The notes under the pieces are model-generated. The model made no database searches, was not told where the DNA came from, and saw nothing but the letters and a program-made list of their open reading frames with translations. A program made the position numbers and the translations under genes. This document shows positions 1 to 8,720 of a stretch of DNA of 64,000 bases, one piece after another (positions within the stretch are counted from its first letter, which is position 1; every line of letters begins with the position of its first letter). The stretch covers positions 186,001-250,000 of the forward strand of contig JAGZEK010000001.1 of assembly GCA_018368345.1 (NCBI GenBank), read 5' to 3'. This DNA is from Collinsella sp. (lineage in GTDB: Bacteria > Actinomycetota > Coriobacteriia > Coriobacteriales > Coriobacteriaceae).

Positions 1-314
1 ACCATGCCGGGGATGCAAAAACCGCACTGCACGGCGCCCACGGCGCCAAAGGCGTACACAAAGGCCTCGCGCACGTCCTGGGGCAAGCCCTCGACGGTCA
101 CGATGTTGCGGCCGGCGGCAAGAGCGGTGGTCAGCACGCAGGCCTTGACGGCCGCGCCGTCCACGTGAATGGTGCAGGTACCGCAGGCGCCCTCGGAGCA
201 GCCGTCCTTGGCGGAGTGGATGTGCAGGTCGTCGCGCAGGTAGCGCAGCAGCGGCTTGTTTTGGGTCGTCGTGTGCTCGACACCGTTAACGGTAAAAGTG
301 AATTCCTGTGCCAT
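1..314 (-). CDS. [2Fe-2S] subunit or domain of a xanthine dehydrogenase-type molybdenum hydroxylase (partial)
   Basis: Only the first 104 or so codons are present; the gene runs off the left edge. The fragment has the two cluster motifs of the molybdenum-hydroxylase iron-sulfur module: C39, C44, C47 and C59 (GCSEGACGTC and the later Cys) form the plant-type [2Fe-2S] site, and QCGFCIPGM with C97 and C100 starts the second site. In the family this module passes electrons from the molybdopterin centre. Downstream-encoded ygfK, ssnA and a purine permease point to a selenium-dependent purine hydroxylase. Whether it is a separate small subunit or the N-terminus of a fused enzyme cannot be seen. The ATG at 314 starts 12 bp after the ferredoxin gene ends. 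Confidence 0.85.
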   Translation of the reverse strand, partial: MAQEFTFTVNGVEHTTTQNKPLLRYLRDDLHIHSAKDGCSEGACGTCTIHVDGAAVKACVLTTALAAGRNIVTVEGLPQDVREAFVYAFGAVGAVQCGFCIPGM

Positions 315-326
315 GGTGATTCCCTT

Positions 327-806
327 CTACACGCCGGCGGCGATGCCGGTGCGGTCGTGAATGGCGCCATGCGGGCAGACGACGGCGCACATGCCGCACG
401 ACAGGCAGTCCGCGCCGTCGATATGGGCGCAGTTGTCCTCGATGCGGATAGCGCCGGCAGGGCACTTTTTGGCGCACATGCCGCAACCGATGCAGCTCGT
501 GTCGCAGATCTTGCGAGCAATGGCGCCCTTATCGGTGTTGTTGCAGCGCACCAGAATGTTCTGGTAGCCGGGAACGAAGGCGATCACGCGCTGCGGGCAC
601 GCCATGCCGCACAGGCCACAGCCCGTGCACTTGGAGCGATCCACGCGGGCGATGCCATCGACCAGCGCAATGGCGCCGTGGGGGCAGGCCGTGACGCAGG
701 CGCCACAGCCAATGCAGCCTTCGCTGCAGCGGGCGTCGCCGCCTGCGGAAGCACAGCCGCTTCCGCAGGCAACGTAGGCCACGTTATGTTGAATGGATTT
801 GGCCAT
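327..806 (-). CDS. Polyferredoxin with four 4Fe-4S motifs
   Basis: 159 aa, almost entirely built of iron-sulfur motifs. Four CxxCxxCxxxC sets are visible: CIGCGACVTACP near residue 31, CTGCGLCGMACP, CIGCGMCAKKCP and CLSCGMCAVVCP, resembling the RnfB/4Fe-4S dicluster ferredoxins. It probably carries electrons between the YgfK-type flavoprotein upstream and the molybdenum hydroxylase downstream; that pairing is inferred from the operon. It sits 11 bp after ygfK and 12 bp before the 2Fe-2S gene, all on the minus strand, so co-transcription is likely. The Shine-Dalgarno sequence is weak, so translation may depend on coupling. Confidence 0.85.
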   Translation of the reverse strand: MAKSIQHNVAYVACGSGCASAGGDARCSEGCIGCGACVTACPHGAIALVDGIARVDRSKCTGCGLCGMACPQRVIAFVPGYQNILVRCNNTDKGAIARKICDTSCIGCGMCAKKCPAGAIRIEDNCAHIDGADCLSCGMCAVVCPHGAIHDRTGIAAGV

Positions 807-817
807 AAGAGACTCGC

Positions 818-3817
818 CTATTTCTTAAGAAGATACGGATAGCTGTCGCGCACGGCCTTGATGGTCAGGCGGACGGCCTCGGGAAGGCCGGTGTTGACGG
901 CATCGACCGAGACAGTGCGGACCGTGCCGGCGACGCGGACCTTAAAGTGATCCTCGTCCACGGCCAGGAAGCCCTCGTTCTCGGAGTTCTCCATGTCCTG
1001 CTCGCTCCAGAACAGGGTGAGCTTGTCCTTGTAGGGACGACCCTCCTGGTAGGGGCAGAACACGGCGCAGTTGCCGCACTCGTTGCACATGCCATCGACA
1101 TGGACGACCTGATGCTTGGCCAGGCCCGGCACCTTAATGGCAACGTTGGCGCGGTTGGGGCACACGTCGCAGCAGACCTCACACACCGAGCCGCAGCCCA
1201 GGCAGCGAGTCTTGGTGCAGTTGCGCTTGTCACGGCACAGCGACCCCTTGCGCTCGTAGCAGGTGTCCTCGCGGCCGGCCTGCTCGTTGCAGTCGACGTA
1301 CTTGTTAAAGTCCACGCCGGCGATGGCACGGGCGACCTCGGCGGCATCGGCGATAGCCTCGACCACGGTGGCCGGACCGCGACGGCAGTCACCTGCAGCC
1401 CAGACGCCCTCGACGCCGGTGGAGGTGGCGGCAAGGCGGCCGCGACGGTCGTGCTCGACGCCCGCGGCGTCGTACAGGCTGGCATCGATGCCCTCGCCCA
1501 CGGCACAGATCACTGTGGTGGCGGGCAGCTCGACGGTCTCGCCCGTGGCGACGGGGCTGCGACGGCCGCTTGCGTCCGGCTCGCCAAGCTCCATAACATC
1601 GCAGGTCAGCACGGCGCCGTTGAGCGCCTTGGGCGCCAGCAGCTCGCAGAACTCAACGCCGTCGGCAAGAGCAAGATCGAGCTCTTCCTCGTCGGCGGGC
1701 ATCTGCTTCTTGGTGCGGCGATACACCAGGCGCACGTTCTTCACGCCAGCAAGGCGCTTGGCCACGCGGGCCGCGTCCATGGCGGTGTTGCCGGCGCCAA
1801 TGACCACGACGTCCTCGCCCAGCTCGAGCTTCTCGCCCTTCTTGGCGGTCTCGAGGAACTCCAGCACGTCGAGCTCGGCACCCTCGCCCAAGCCCGCAGA
1901 GCCGGGCATCCAGGCACCAGTGGCCACGACTACGTCGGTAAAGCCCTGGGCCTTGAGCTCGTCAATGGACTCCACGCGGGCGTTGAGCTGCACCTTGGCG
2001 CCAAAGGCCAGACAGAGCTCGGCATCGTGGGAGATATCGTCGCTCGCGATACGGAACTCGGGGATCACGTGACGGACCACGCCGCCGAGAGAGTCGCGGG
2101 CCTCGAAGATAGTGACGGGCACGCCGGCGCGCGTCAGGAAGAACGCCGTCGCCAGACCGGCCGGGCCGCCGCCGATAACGGCAACGTTGCGCTCGGCGTC
2201 GTTGGCAATGGCCTGGGCGCGCAGCTTGGGCAGCACGGCGGTCATGGCCTCGCGGGCGGCCTTGAGCTTGCCGGCGCGAATCTGGGCGCCCTCGGGCTCG
2301 TAGAATGCACGCTCGCAGGCACGGCCGCAGGGATGCGGGCAGATGGTACCGGTAATGAACGGCAGGGCGTTGCGCTCGATGATGATGTTGAGCGCGTCCT
2401 CGTAGCGGCCCTCGTCAACAGCCGCCAAGTAGGCGGGGATATCCTGCTGGATGGGGCAGCTCGTACGGCACGGCGTGGTAAAGCAGTCGGAAAGCGGGCT
2501 CTTGCCAGCGACCTTGCGGTCGGGCAGCGGACGCAGCGGCTTCTTGTAGAGCGGGTTGGTGAGTGAGTCGGTCTGGATCGCGGTCACGGCCTCGAGAGAG
2601 ACGCCCGCGAACGGCTTGCCGTCCAGATCGGTAAACTCGCCGGCCATCTGGCTAAAGCGCTCGTAGCCACCGGGCTTGAGCACGTCGGTCGCCAGGGTAA
2701 CGGGCCAAATACCGGCATCATACAGGGCGCGGATGTTGTAGACCGTGGCACCACCGGAGTAGCTGATGCGCAGCTTGCCGTCAAACTGCTCGGTAATGCG
2801 GCGGGCGGCCTCGATGGTCAGTGAGAACAGCGAACGGCCGGACATGTACATCTCGGTGGAAGGCAGCTCGTTCCTCGTCACGTCGACGGGGAACGTGTTG
2901 GTCAGCTTGACGCCAAACTCCAGGCCGCGCTCGGCGCACAGGGCAATCAGGCGCTCGAACATGGGCACGGCGTCGGCCCACTGCAGGTCCTCGCGGAAGT
3001 GCGTATCATCAAAAACGATGTAGTCAAAGCCCAGCTCGTTCAGACGCTGGCGGGCAAACTCATAGCCCAGCAGCGTGGGGTTGCACTTGATGTAGGTGTT
3101 GAGGCCCTTCTCGGTGATGAGGTAGGTCGCGATGCGCTCGATCTCGGCGGGCGGGCAGCCATGCAGCGTGGACTCGGTGATGGAGTTGGAGACGCGTGCC
3201 GGGATGGACTCGACAAACGCGGCGTCGACATGCTCAAACTTGTCCAGGTTGGCGAGTGCCCAGGCACGGCACTCGTTCCAGACGTCGGAGCCGCTGGCAT
3301 CCTTCATGCCCTCGATGTAGGCGTCGACCTTGGGGCTCTTAATACCCTCGAGGTCATAACCCACCGACATGTTGAAGACAAAGCCGTCCGGGCTGCCCAG
3401 ACCGTACTCGCGAGCGATCAGGTGGCAGGCAAACCATGCCTTCACGTACTCGGCAAAGGCCTGCGGAACCTCGAGCTCGGTCGACCATTCGCAGTTGTAG
3501 CACTCGTCCTGAGCCACGATGCAGGGCTTGTTGACGCACTTGGAGAGCTCCTCGCCGTCCATAACCTGGACGGTCTTGAGCTCAAAGAAGCGAGAACCGG
3601 CCACATAAGAGGCCACGATGTTCTGGGCCAGCTGCGTATTGGGACCGGCAGCCGGGCCAAACGGAGTCTCGATGCGCTCGTCAAAAATGGGAAGCGCACC
3701 CTCCTGGTTAGTCGTGACCATCTTACGCACGCCAAAGATGGCGTCCTGGGTCTTGTGCTCCTCGATGATCCAGTTCATCAGCTGCGAAAACGGGATCGGC
3801 CTCATGATGTCGCTCAT
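818..3817 (-). CDS. ygfK: YgfK-type selenate reductase/oxidoreductase flavoprotein
   Basis: 999 aa from the ATG at 3817, preceded by AGAGGAG; a longer in-frame extension upstream is Arg-rich and lacks a ribosome site. N-terminal ~440 residues resemble the dihydropyrimidine/dihydroorotate dehydrogenase barrel. Then comes a Cys-rich helical 4Fe-4S segment (DCFTTPCRTSCP, about residue 442), an FAD/NAD(P) module like the glutamate synthase small subunit (GGGPAGLATAFFL; VVIGAGNTAMDAARV), and a C-terminal ferredoxin pair (CNECGNCAVFCPY). This architecture fits the YgfK family, which is encoded beside ssnA in selenium-dependent molybdenum hydroxylase loci. Its true substrate is not settled. It likely feeds or draws electrons via the adjacent polyferredoxin. 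Confidence 0.9.
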   Translation of the reverse strand: MSDIMRPIPFSQLMNWIIEEHKTQDAIFGVRKMVTTNQEGALPIFDERIETPFGPAAGPNTQLAQNIVASYVAGSRFFELKTVQVMDGEELSKCVNKPCIVAQDECYNCEWSTELEVPQAFAEYVKAWFACHLIAREYGLGSPDGFVFNMSVGYDLEGIKSPKVDAYIEGMKDASGSDVWNECRAWALANLDKFEHVDAAFVESIPARVSNSITESTLHGCPPAEIERIATYLITEKGLNTYIKCNPTLLGYEFARQRLNELGFDYIVFDDTHFREDLQWADAVPMFERLIALCAERGLEFGVKLTNTFPVDVTRNELPSTEMYMSGRSLFSLTIEAARRITEQFDGKLRISYSGGATVYNIRALYDAGIWPVTLATDVLKPGGYERFSQMAGEFTDLDGKPFAGVSLEAVTAIQTDSLTNPLYKKPLRPLPDRKVAGKSPLSDCFTTPCRTSCPIQQDIPAYLAAVDEGRYEDALNIIIERNALPFITGTICPHPCGRACERAFYEPEGAQIRAGKLKAAREAMTAVLPKLRAQAIANDAERNVAVIGGGPAGLATAFFLTRAGVPVTIFEARDSLGGVVRHVIPEFRIASDDISHDAELCLAFGAKVQLNARVESIDELKAQGFTDVVVATGAWMPGSAGLGEGAELDVLEFLETAKKGEKLELGEDVVVIGAGNTAMDAARVAKRLAGVKNVRLVYRRTKKQMPADEEELDLALADGVEFCELLAPKALNGAVLTCDVMELGEPDASGRRSPVATGETVELPATTVICAVGEGIDASLYDAAGVEHDRRGRLAATSTGVEGVWAAGDCRRGPATVVEAIADAAEVARAIAGVDFNKYVDCNEQAGREDTCYERKGSLCRDKRNCTKTRCLGCGSVCEVCCDVCPNRANVAIKVPGLAKHQVVHVDGMCNECGNCAVFCPYQEGRPYKDKLTLFWSEQDMENSENEGFLAVDEDHFKVRVAGTVRTVSVDAVNTGLPEAVRLTIKAVRDSYPYLLKK

Positions 3818-3913
3818 AGTGAGCTCCTCTCTGTAACGCCCGGCGAGACCGCGCGGCGGGCGCAAATACGGTGTAGCGCTAGCACAGCGCCGGCGACCCC
3901 GCGGAGGCCGCCT

Positions 3914-3953
3914 ATGCGCGCGTCGGATGCGGCGAAACATCCGACGCGCGCGA
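3914..3953. other. Strong hairpin between ssnA and ygfK
   Basis: Perfect 14-bp inverted repeat (GCGCGCGTCGGATG at 3916-3929 and its complement at 3938-3951) around an 8-nt loop, in the 150-bp gap between the two genes. There is no T-run on either side, so it is more likely an mRNA processing or stabilising hairpin than a terminator. Confidence 0.6.
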
Positions 3954-3967
3954 ATCTCCAATTGGAA

Positions 3968-5323
3968 TTAATACACGCGATCGTTGAGCGTGCTCCAGAG
4001 CTTCTTGGACTCGGCCATGGTCCACGCGTTGATCTTGTCCTCATCAATCCCAACGAACTCACGATCCTTGTACAGGACGCGGCCGTTGATGATGGTGGTG
4101 CGGCAGTTTTTGCCCATCATGCCAAAGAGCATGTGGCCGTCGATATTCTCCTCGCTCAGCGGCGTAAAGGGCTTGTAGTCCATGACGATGACATCGGCGG
4201 CAGCGCCGGCCTCGAGCACGCCGAGCTTGCGATCGAAGTACTTGCTCGCCATCTTGGCGTTGTTCTCGAACAGCATGGTCATGGCCTCGCACCAGCCCAC
4301 GTTGGGCATGGCAGCGTTGTGGCGCTGAATGATCAGGAAGACCTTAAGGCTCTCGAGCATATCGTGGGTGTAGGCGTCGGTGCCCATGCACACGGGGATA
4401 CCGCGGCGGAAGAACTCGAGCACGGGGGCGCAGCCCACGGCGTTGCCCATATTGGATTCGGGGTTGTTGACGAGCCAGGTACCGGACTCCTTGACGATAT
4501 CCATCTCGGCAGGCGTCACGTGGATGCAGTGGCCGAGCATGGTGTCGGGACCCAGCAGATTGTGCTGCAGCAGGCGCTCGACGGGGCTGATGCCACCGCG
4601 GTTGAGGCGGGAGTCCCACACGTCATTCATGCCCTCGCACACATGGATGTGGAAGCCGGTCAGGCCGTTGTTGGCCTCGGCCATCTTATCCATGGTCTCG
4701 TCCGACAGCGTAAAGGTGGCATGTCCGCCAAACATGGCGGCGATCATGTGGTTGTCGTTATCGCGACGCTCCTTGGCGGCCCACTGGGCAAACTCGGCGT
4801 TCTCGGCAATGGCCTGGTCGCATTTTTCCTGGCCGCGGCGGTCGGAGACCTCGTAGCACAGGCACGAACGCATGCCCAGCTCCTGAGCTGCATCCTTAAT
4901 GGTAAAGAGGCTTCCCGGGATTTCGCAGAAGCTCGCATGGTGATCGAAGATCGTGGTGACGCCATCGCGGATGGAGTCAAGAATCGTGGCATAGGCGCTG
5001 GCCTTGGTGCCGTCGAGCGTCAGGTTGTCGTCGATCTTCCACCACTGCTGCTCAAGATTCTCCAGGAAGTTGGTGGGGTTGCAGCCCTTAATGGCAAGGC
5101 CGCGGGCCAGACCCGAGTAGATGTGGGTGTGGCAATTGATGAGTCCGGGCATGATGAGGTTGCCCTGGGCGTCGACGTACTCGGCATCCGGGTACTTGGC
5201 CTTGAGCTCGCACTCGGGGCCCACTTCGACGATCGTATCTCCGTCAATGGCGACCGCACCGTTGGGAATGAACGGGGTCTGAGCGTTGCGAGTAAAGACG
5301 GAACCGTTAGCGACCAGAAGCAT
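3968..5323 (-). CDS. ssnA: SsnA-type amidohydrolase (selenium metabolism cluster)
   Basis: 451 aa from the ATG at 5323, preceded by GAAGGGAG; a TTG/ATG a few codons upstream is less well placed. Metal-dependent hydrolase of the amidohydrolase superfamily: the N-terminal HTH of INCHTHIYSGLARG, FHIHVCEG, GHCIHV and GTDAYTHD supply the expected metal ligands. It is close in length to E. coli SsnA, and the genomic pairing with ygfK is diagnostic of the family. Known relatives are aminohydrolases, and a purine-like substrate would fit the neighbouring permease and hydroxylase; the substrate here is inferred. It is upstream of ygfK in the same direction, with a hairpin in between. Confidence 0.9.
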   Translation of the reverse strand: MLLVANGSVFTRNAQTPFIPNGAVAIDGDTIVEVGPECELKAKYPDAEYVDAQGNLIMPGLINCHTHIYSGLARGLAIKGCNPTNFLENLEQQWWKIDDNLTLDGTKASAYATILDSIRDGVTTIFDHHASFCEIPGSLFTIKDAAQELGMRSCLCYEVSDRRGQEKCDQAIAENAEFAQWAAKERRDNDNHMIAAMFGGHATFTLSDETMDKMAEANNGLTGFHIHVCEGMNDVWDSRLNRGGISPVERLLQHNLLGPDTMLGHCIHVTPAEMDIVKESGTWLVNNPESNMGNAVGCAPVLEFFRRGIPVCMGTDAYTHDMLESLKVFLIIQRHNAAMPNVGWCEAMTMLFENNAKMASKYFDRKLGVLEAGAAADVIVMDYKPFTPLSEENIDGHMLFGMMGKNCRTTIINGRVLYKDREFVGIDEDKINAWTMAESKKLWSTLNDRVY

Positions 5324-5435
5324 GAATGCTCCCTTCAACATCAGGGGCGGGGTTTGACACCTCTGACATGGCGGAGTGCGAAGCGCCGGCCTACACCGGA
5401 AACGGGCCCTCTCCCGTCAACGCTTCACCAAAGGG

Positions 5436-5502
5436 ACAAACCCTTTGAAGTGCGGCTTGGCGCCGCATGGCGTCGGCGGACGAGGCGATGCGCCCGCCGA
5501 CG
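5436..5502. other. Hairpins in the permease-ssnA intergenic gap
   Basis: The 195-bp gap holds a small hairpin (AAAGGG/CCCTTT around 5436-5452) and a longer one with 9-bp arms (CGTCGGCGG at 5471-5479 with its complement at 5494-5502). Neither ends in a convincing U-run on the minus strand. They may separate or process the permease and ssnA messages. No coding potential was seen. Confidence 0.4.
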
Positions 5503-5518
5503 AATAGCACCGAATTGG

Positions 5519-6913
5519 TTACTTCTTGCTCTCGGGCAAGACCAGATCCACGGCAGCGTCCTTGGCAGCATCGATGTGCTGAGCCACGACCGGCGTCTGC
5601 GGAAGGATCAGGTTAAGGACAATGGCCATGATGGCGGTGGGGGTTACGGCATTGGAGCCGATGACGGTGGACACCCAGGCGGGCATACCCTCGCCGGCAA
5701 GGCAACCGCTGGCCATCCAGATACCCAGGCCAAAGACGACGGAGGTGCCGACGATGGTGGTAGTGCGCTGCGTGAGGCCCTCGCGGGTGAACATGCGCAC
5801 GCCGTTCATGGTGATGGTGCCAAAGACGCCGACGGTCGCGCCGCCGATAACGGGCTGCGGGATAGCGGAAAGGACGGCAGAGAGCTGCGGGAACAGACCG
5901 GCGATGGCAAAGACGGCCGCGATGATCACAAAGACCCACTTGTTGACGACCTTGTTGGAGCAGATGATGCCCACGTTCTGGCCAAGGGCGCTGGTGGGAA
6001 GACCGCCCAGCAGGCCGCCGACCATAGAGGTGAGGCCCTGGGACACGATAGCGCCGGAGAGCTCGCGCTCGGTGGGCATACGGTCGATGGAGCCCAGGCA
6101 GGCGGCGGAGACGTCACCGATAACCTGGATGGCAACCATGGGGAACACAACAGCGAGGGTAATGCAGACTTCGGGATCAAACTCGAGCGCGTAGGGCATG
6201 AGCTTGGGAAGGGCGAAGACCTGAGCAGTGGCGACGCTGGAGAAGTCGATCATGCCAAAGGGGATCGAAACGATCATGCCAACGATCATGCCAAAGAACA
6301 CGGATCCCAGCTTGAGCGTGCCCTTGCCAAAGTTGGCGAGCGCAAAGACCACGGCGAAGGTGATAAGAGCGACGCACCAGGCCTGCGGAGTGCCCCACAG
6401 CGGCGTACCCATACCGCCGGCCATATACTTGACGGCCGTGGGATACAGCGAAACGCCGATGGAGAAGATGACCGTACCGGTCACGACGGGCGGGAACAGC
6501 CACTTGATCTTGCTGTAGGCCAGACCAAAGAGGACCGCGACGGCGCCGCCGACGATCTCGCCGCCCAGCAGCGCACCAAAGCTAAAGCCCGAGGCACCCA
6601 TGGCCTGCAGAGCCGGCAGGAACGCGAACGAAACGCCCATGACGATGGGCAGGCCGCCGCCGATGCGACGGAAGGGAGCGAAGGCCTGAAGGGCCGTATC
6701 GATCGCCGAAAGAATGAGCGCGACCTGGATGATGTCGGTGCTCTGCTGGCTATTAAAGCCGTAGACGCCGGCCATGATGACCGCCGGGGTAATGATGCCG
6801 GCAAACGATGCCAGTACGTGCTGAAGGGCACACGGGATCATTTCCTTAACGGGAGGCATGCCTTCGCGAGTGAACAGGGCTTCAGTGCCGTTCGTAACCG
6901 TCTCCTGGGTCAT
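5519..6913 (-). CDS. NCS2-family xanthine/uric acid/uracil permease
   Basis: 464 aa from the ATG at 6913. A polytopic membrane protein with about 12-14 hydrophobic segments. The NCS2 signature is visible in the segment SQGLTSMVGGLLGG and the following LPTSALGQNVG (Q, G, P and T/S in canonical spacing), and the N-terminal helix carries the CALQHVLASFAG motif typical of the family. Its place ahead of ssnA-ygfK-xdh suggests it imports a purine (xanthine or urate) for the hydroxylase; a uracil specificity cannot be excluded from sequence alone. A TTGAGA-17-TACGAT promoter lies upstream. Confidence 0.88.
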   Translation of the reverse strand: MTQETVTNGTEALFTREGMPPVKEMIPCALQHVLASFAGIITPAVIMAGVYGFNSQQSTDIIQVALILSAIDTALQAFAPFRRIGGGLPIVMGVSFAFLPALQAMGASGFSFGALLGGEIVGGAVAVLFGLAYSKIKWLFPPVVTGTVIFSIGVSLYPTAVKYMAGGMGTPLWGTPQAWCVALITFAVVFALANFGKGTLKLGSVFFGMIVGMIVSIPFGMIDFSSVATAQVFALPKLMPYALEFDPEVCITLAVVFPMVAIQVIGDVSAACLGSIDRMPTERELSGAIVSQGLTSMVGGLLGGLPTSALGQNVGIICSNKVVNKWVFVIIAAVFAIAGLFPQLSAVLSAIPQPVIGGATVGVFGTITMNGVRMFTREGLTQRTTTIVGTSVVFGLGIWMASGCLAGEGMPAWVSTVIGSNAVTPTAIMAIVLNLILPQTPVVAQHIDAAKDAAVDLVLPESKK

Positions 6914-7000
6914 TTGACCACCAATCCTCGAAGTAGTTGTTTTCGCATCTAACGCTCTATTGTGACGCAGTGCGGGGTTGAGGTTGTGCCTTCGTTGCAT

Positions 7001-7029
7001 ATCGTATTAAAGATGATTCTCATTCTCAA
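7001..7029 (-). promoter_or_regulatory. Putative promoter of the purine permease operon
   Basis: Reading the minus strand: -35 TTGAGA (7024-7029), 17-bp spacer, -10 TACGAT (7001-7006), about 90 bp upstream of the permease ATG. The surrounding 250 bp is AT-rich compared with the rest of the window and separates the permease from the divergent YheO-type regulator gene, so it probably holds control sites for both. Confidence 0.45.
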
Positions 7030-7265
7030 TAATAATTTTTTGTTATCAGACTATTCTTGAGCTGAGACAATGCATTTCCGCAGGTCAAGAAAGTGTCTGT
7101 TCAAAATAACATCTAACTTTTCTTTTGGTCGACCGTTTACCGCCAAATACCTACCGCTCATCTGTATTACGCAATGTACCTGCGAATATGTGAGTCAATA
7201 GACACCGTGTTACCATGAGAAAAAATTGTTATGAACATTTCCGATTTCACCCAAAGGAGTTGCCC

Positions 7266-7922
7266 GTGAACGAGACCGTACGTCGCTTTTTGCCGATGGT
7301 CGATTTTCTGGAGCAGATACTCGGCAAAAACAGCGAAATCGTGCTGCACGATTTCTCGGATCCCGACCACGCCATCGTCGATATTCGCAACGGCATCGTG
7401 AGCGGCCGCAAGGTCGGCGGTCCCGCCACCGATCTGGCACTCAAGATCATGCACGACGCCAAGTATCGCGACCTGCCGTTTATTACGGGCTACGAGGGGC
7501 GCGGTGCCGGCGGCAAGACGTTGGAGTCAGCGACGTACTTTATCCGCGAGAATGACGAGATCGTCGGTATGCTCTGCGTCAACACCGATCTCTCGACCGT
7601 ACGCTCCATCAACGCCATGGCGCAGCAGCTCATGGCGTGCTTCGACGCGGCGCCGACGCGCACGGAGCCCGCCCCTATCGAGGTCGAAAGCCTTTCGGAG
7701 TCCACACAGGAGCTCATCGACCGCAGCATTGCCGAGTTGCTGAGCGCGCGCGGGCTGGATGTAGCGTCGCTTGGTCAGAGCGACCGCGTGGACGTCATTC
7801 GCCACCTCAACGGCAACGGGGTGTTCATGCTCAAGGGCGCCGTGGCCTGCGCCGCCACCTCGCTGGGCATCTCGGAGCCCAGCGTGTACCGCTACCTGCA
7901 AAAAGTCCGCAAGGAGGGCTAA
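7266..7922 (+). CDS. YheO-like PAS / HTH transcriptional regulator
   Basis: 218 aa from the GTG at 7266, six bases after AAAGGAG; the upstream in-frame ATG at 7215 has no ribosome site. The N-terminal half is a PAS_6-type (YheO) sensor domain (MVDFLEQILGKNSEIVLHDF; the GKNSEIVLHDFSDP and GRKVGGPATDLAL segments are characteristic). The C-terminal ~60 residues form the HTH_22-type DNA-binding domain (SLGISEPSVYRYLQKVRK). It is divergent from the purine permease/ssnA/ygfK operon and so is the natural candidate for its regulator; this is inference. A bidirectional terminator follows. Confidence 0.85.
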   Translation: MNETVRRFLPMVDFLEQILGKNSEIVLHDFSDPDHAIVDIRNGIVSGRKVGGPATDLALKIMHDAKYRDLPFITGYEGRGAGGKTLESATYFIRENDEIVGMLCVNTDLSTVRSINAMAQQLMACFDAAPTRTEPAPIEVESLSESTQELIDRSIAELLSARGLDVASLGQSDRVDVIRHLNGNGVFMLKGAVACAATSLGISEPSVYRYLQKVRKEG

Positions 7923-7925
7923 ACG

Positions 7926-7956
7926 TGATCCCTTGGGGACGAAGGGAAACGGATCA
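7926..7956 (+). repeat. Short hairpin with GGGGAC-type loop after the YheO gene
   Basis: Arms TGATCC and GGATCA enclose a loop containing GGGGACGAAGGG, four bases after the regulator stop codon. It resembles, with a variant loop, the GGGACAG hairpins found elsewhere in the window (11891, 12261, 14380, 23927, 37981, 39929). Confidence 0.4.
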
Positions 7957-7976
7957 TTTTTGTCGCATCGCTTGAC

Positions 7977-8016
7977 AAAAGACCCTGCAGCTCGCACGCG
8001 CTGCAGGGTCTTTTTG
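7977..8016. terminator. Bidirectional terminator between YheO-type gene and ridA
   Basis: GACCCTGCAG (7981-7990) pairs perfectly with CTGCAGGGTC (8001-8010), with AAAA before and TTTTT after, so it can terminate both the convergent regulator and ridA transcripts. Confidence 0.85.
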
Positions 8017-8044
8017 CATGTCATGTTTAGTTGTTACCAACACC

Positions 8045-8422
8045 TTAGAGAGCGGCGACAACCTCGATCTCGACCAGACCGCCAGCCGGAAGGGCGGCAA
8101 CCTGGAAAGCGCTGCGCGCGGGGAACGGAGCCTCGAACTTGGAGGCGTAAATCTCGTTCACGGCGGCAAAGTCGGCGATGTCGGCCAGGTAGACCGTGGT
8201 CTTGACGACATCGGCAAACGTGGCGCCGGCAGCGGTCAGCAGGGCCTCGACGTTAGCAAGGGACTGCTTGGCCTGGGCCTCGACACCCTCGGGCAGCTTG
8301 CCGGTCGCGGGATCGATGCCCAGCTGGCCGGACAGAAACACCATGTTGCCAGTCTGGATACCGGGGGAATACGGGCCGATGGCTGCGGGTGCGTTATCGG
8401 AAGACACGACGGTCTTGCTCAT
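8045..8422 (-). CDS. ridA: RidA family enamine/imine deaminase
   Basis: 125 aa from the ATG at 8422 with AAGGAG six bases upstream; the longer ORF upstream is not needed. Family features: N-terminal APAAIGPYSPGIQTGNMVF, the AGATFADVVKTTVYLAD segment, and C-terminal FPARSAFQVAALPAGGLVEIE, including the substrate-binding Arg of the PARSA motif. RidA hydrolyses reactive 2-aminoacrylate and related enamines made by PLP enzymes. It is a single-gene unit with its own promoter, converging on the YheO-type gene. Confidence 0.93.
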   Translation of the reverse strand: MSKTVVSSDNAPAAIGPYSPGIQTGNMVFLSGQLGIDPATGKLPEGVEAQAKQSLANVEALLTAAGATFADVVKTTVYLADIADFAAVNEIYASKFEAPFPARSAFQVAALPAGGLVEIEVVAAL

Positions 8423-8509
8423 GTTTTTCTCCTTACAAGTAAAAGGGAACGGGAGCGCGGCGTTCACACCGGGAGGCACAGTTCGGTCTGAACACCGCGC
8501 TTGATTGGG

Positions 8510-8538
8510 ATAGTACTCAAGGTTTCCGCGCGATGCAA
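8510..8538 (-). promoter_or_regulatory. Putative ridA promoter
   Basis: Minus strand -35 TTGCAT (8533-8538), 17-bp spacer, -10 TACTAT (8510-8515), about 90 bp upstream of the ridA ATG. The rest of the 8423-8720 gap shows no gene; a TATACT at 8683-8688 may be the -10 for the divergent U32 gene, but without a clear -35. Confidence 0.45.
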
Positions 8539-8720
8539 GATTATTATCACGTTGCGAGAATATTTTATCGCCCAACGGTTTCCCCGGACCGCTGAACGGC
8601 TCTCATGTGAAGCAGCCAGTCCAAGCTGCTGAAGACTTTATCCCGCTTAGAGCACGGGCATCGCCTGCCGCGACGGCACCACTATACTTTTGAGTATCTG
8701 AGCATTTTGAAAGGCAGGAT

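Noticed and set aside
3914..3953. SECIS element
   Set aside because: No in-frame UGA lies just ahead of it, and the stem is a plain perfect repeat between genes; selenium in this system is as a labile cofactor in the literature.
2999..6952. A 1317-codon plus-strand frame over ygfK, ssnA and the permease
   Set aside because: It is a shadow of three genes with clear motifs on the minus strand, and crosses two intergenic hairpins.
7020..7040. Fur-box-like GATTCTCATTCTCAATAAT upstream of the permease
   Set aside because: Only a partial match in an AT-rich stretch, and no iron-related gene follows.
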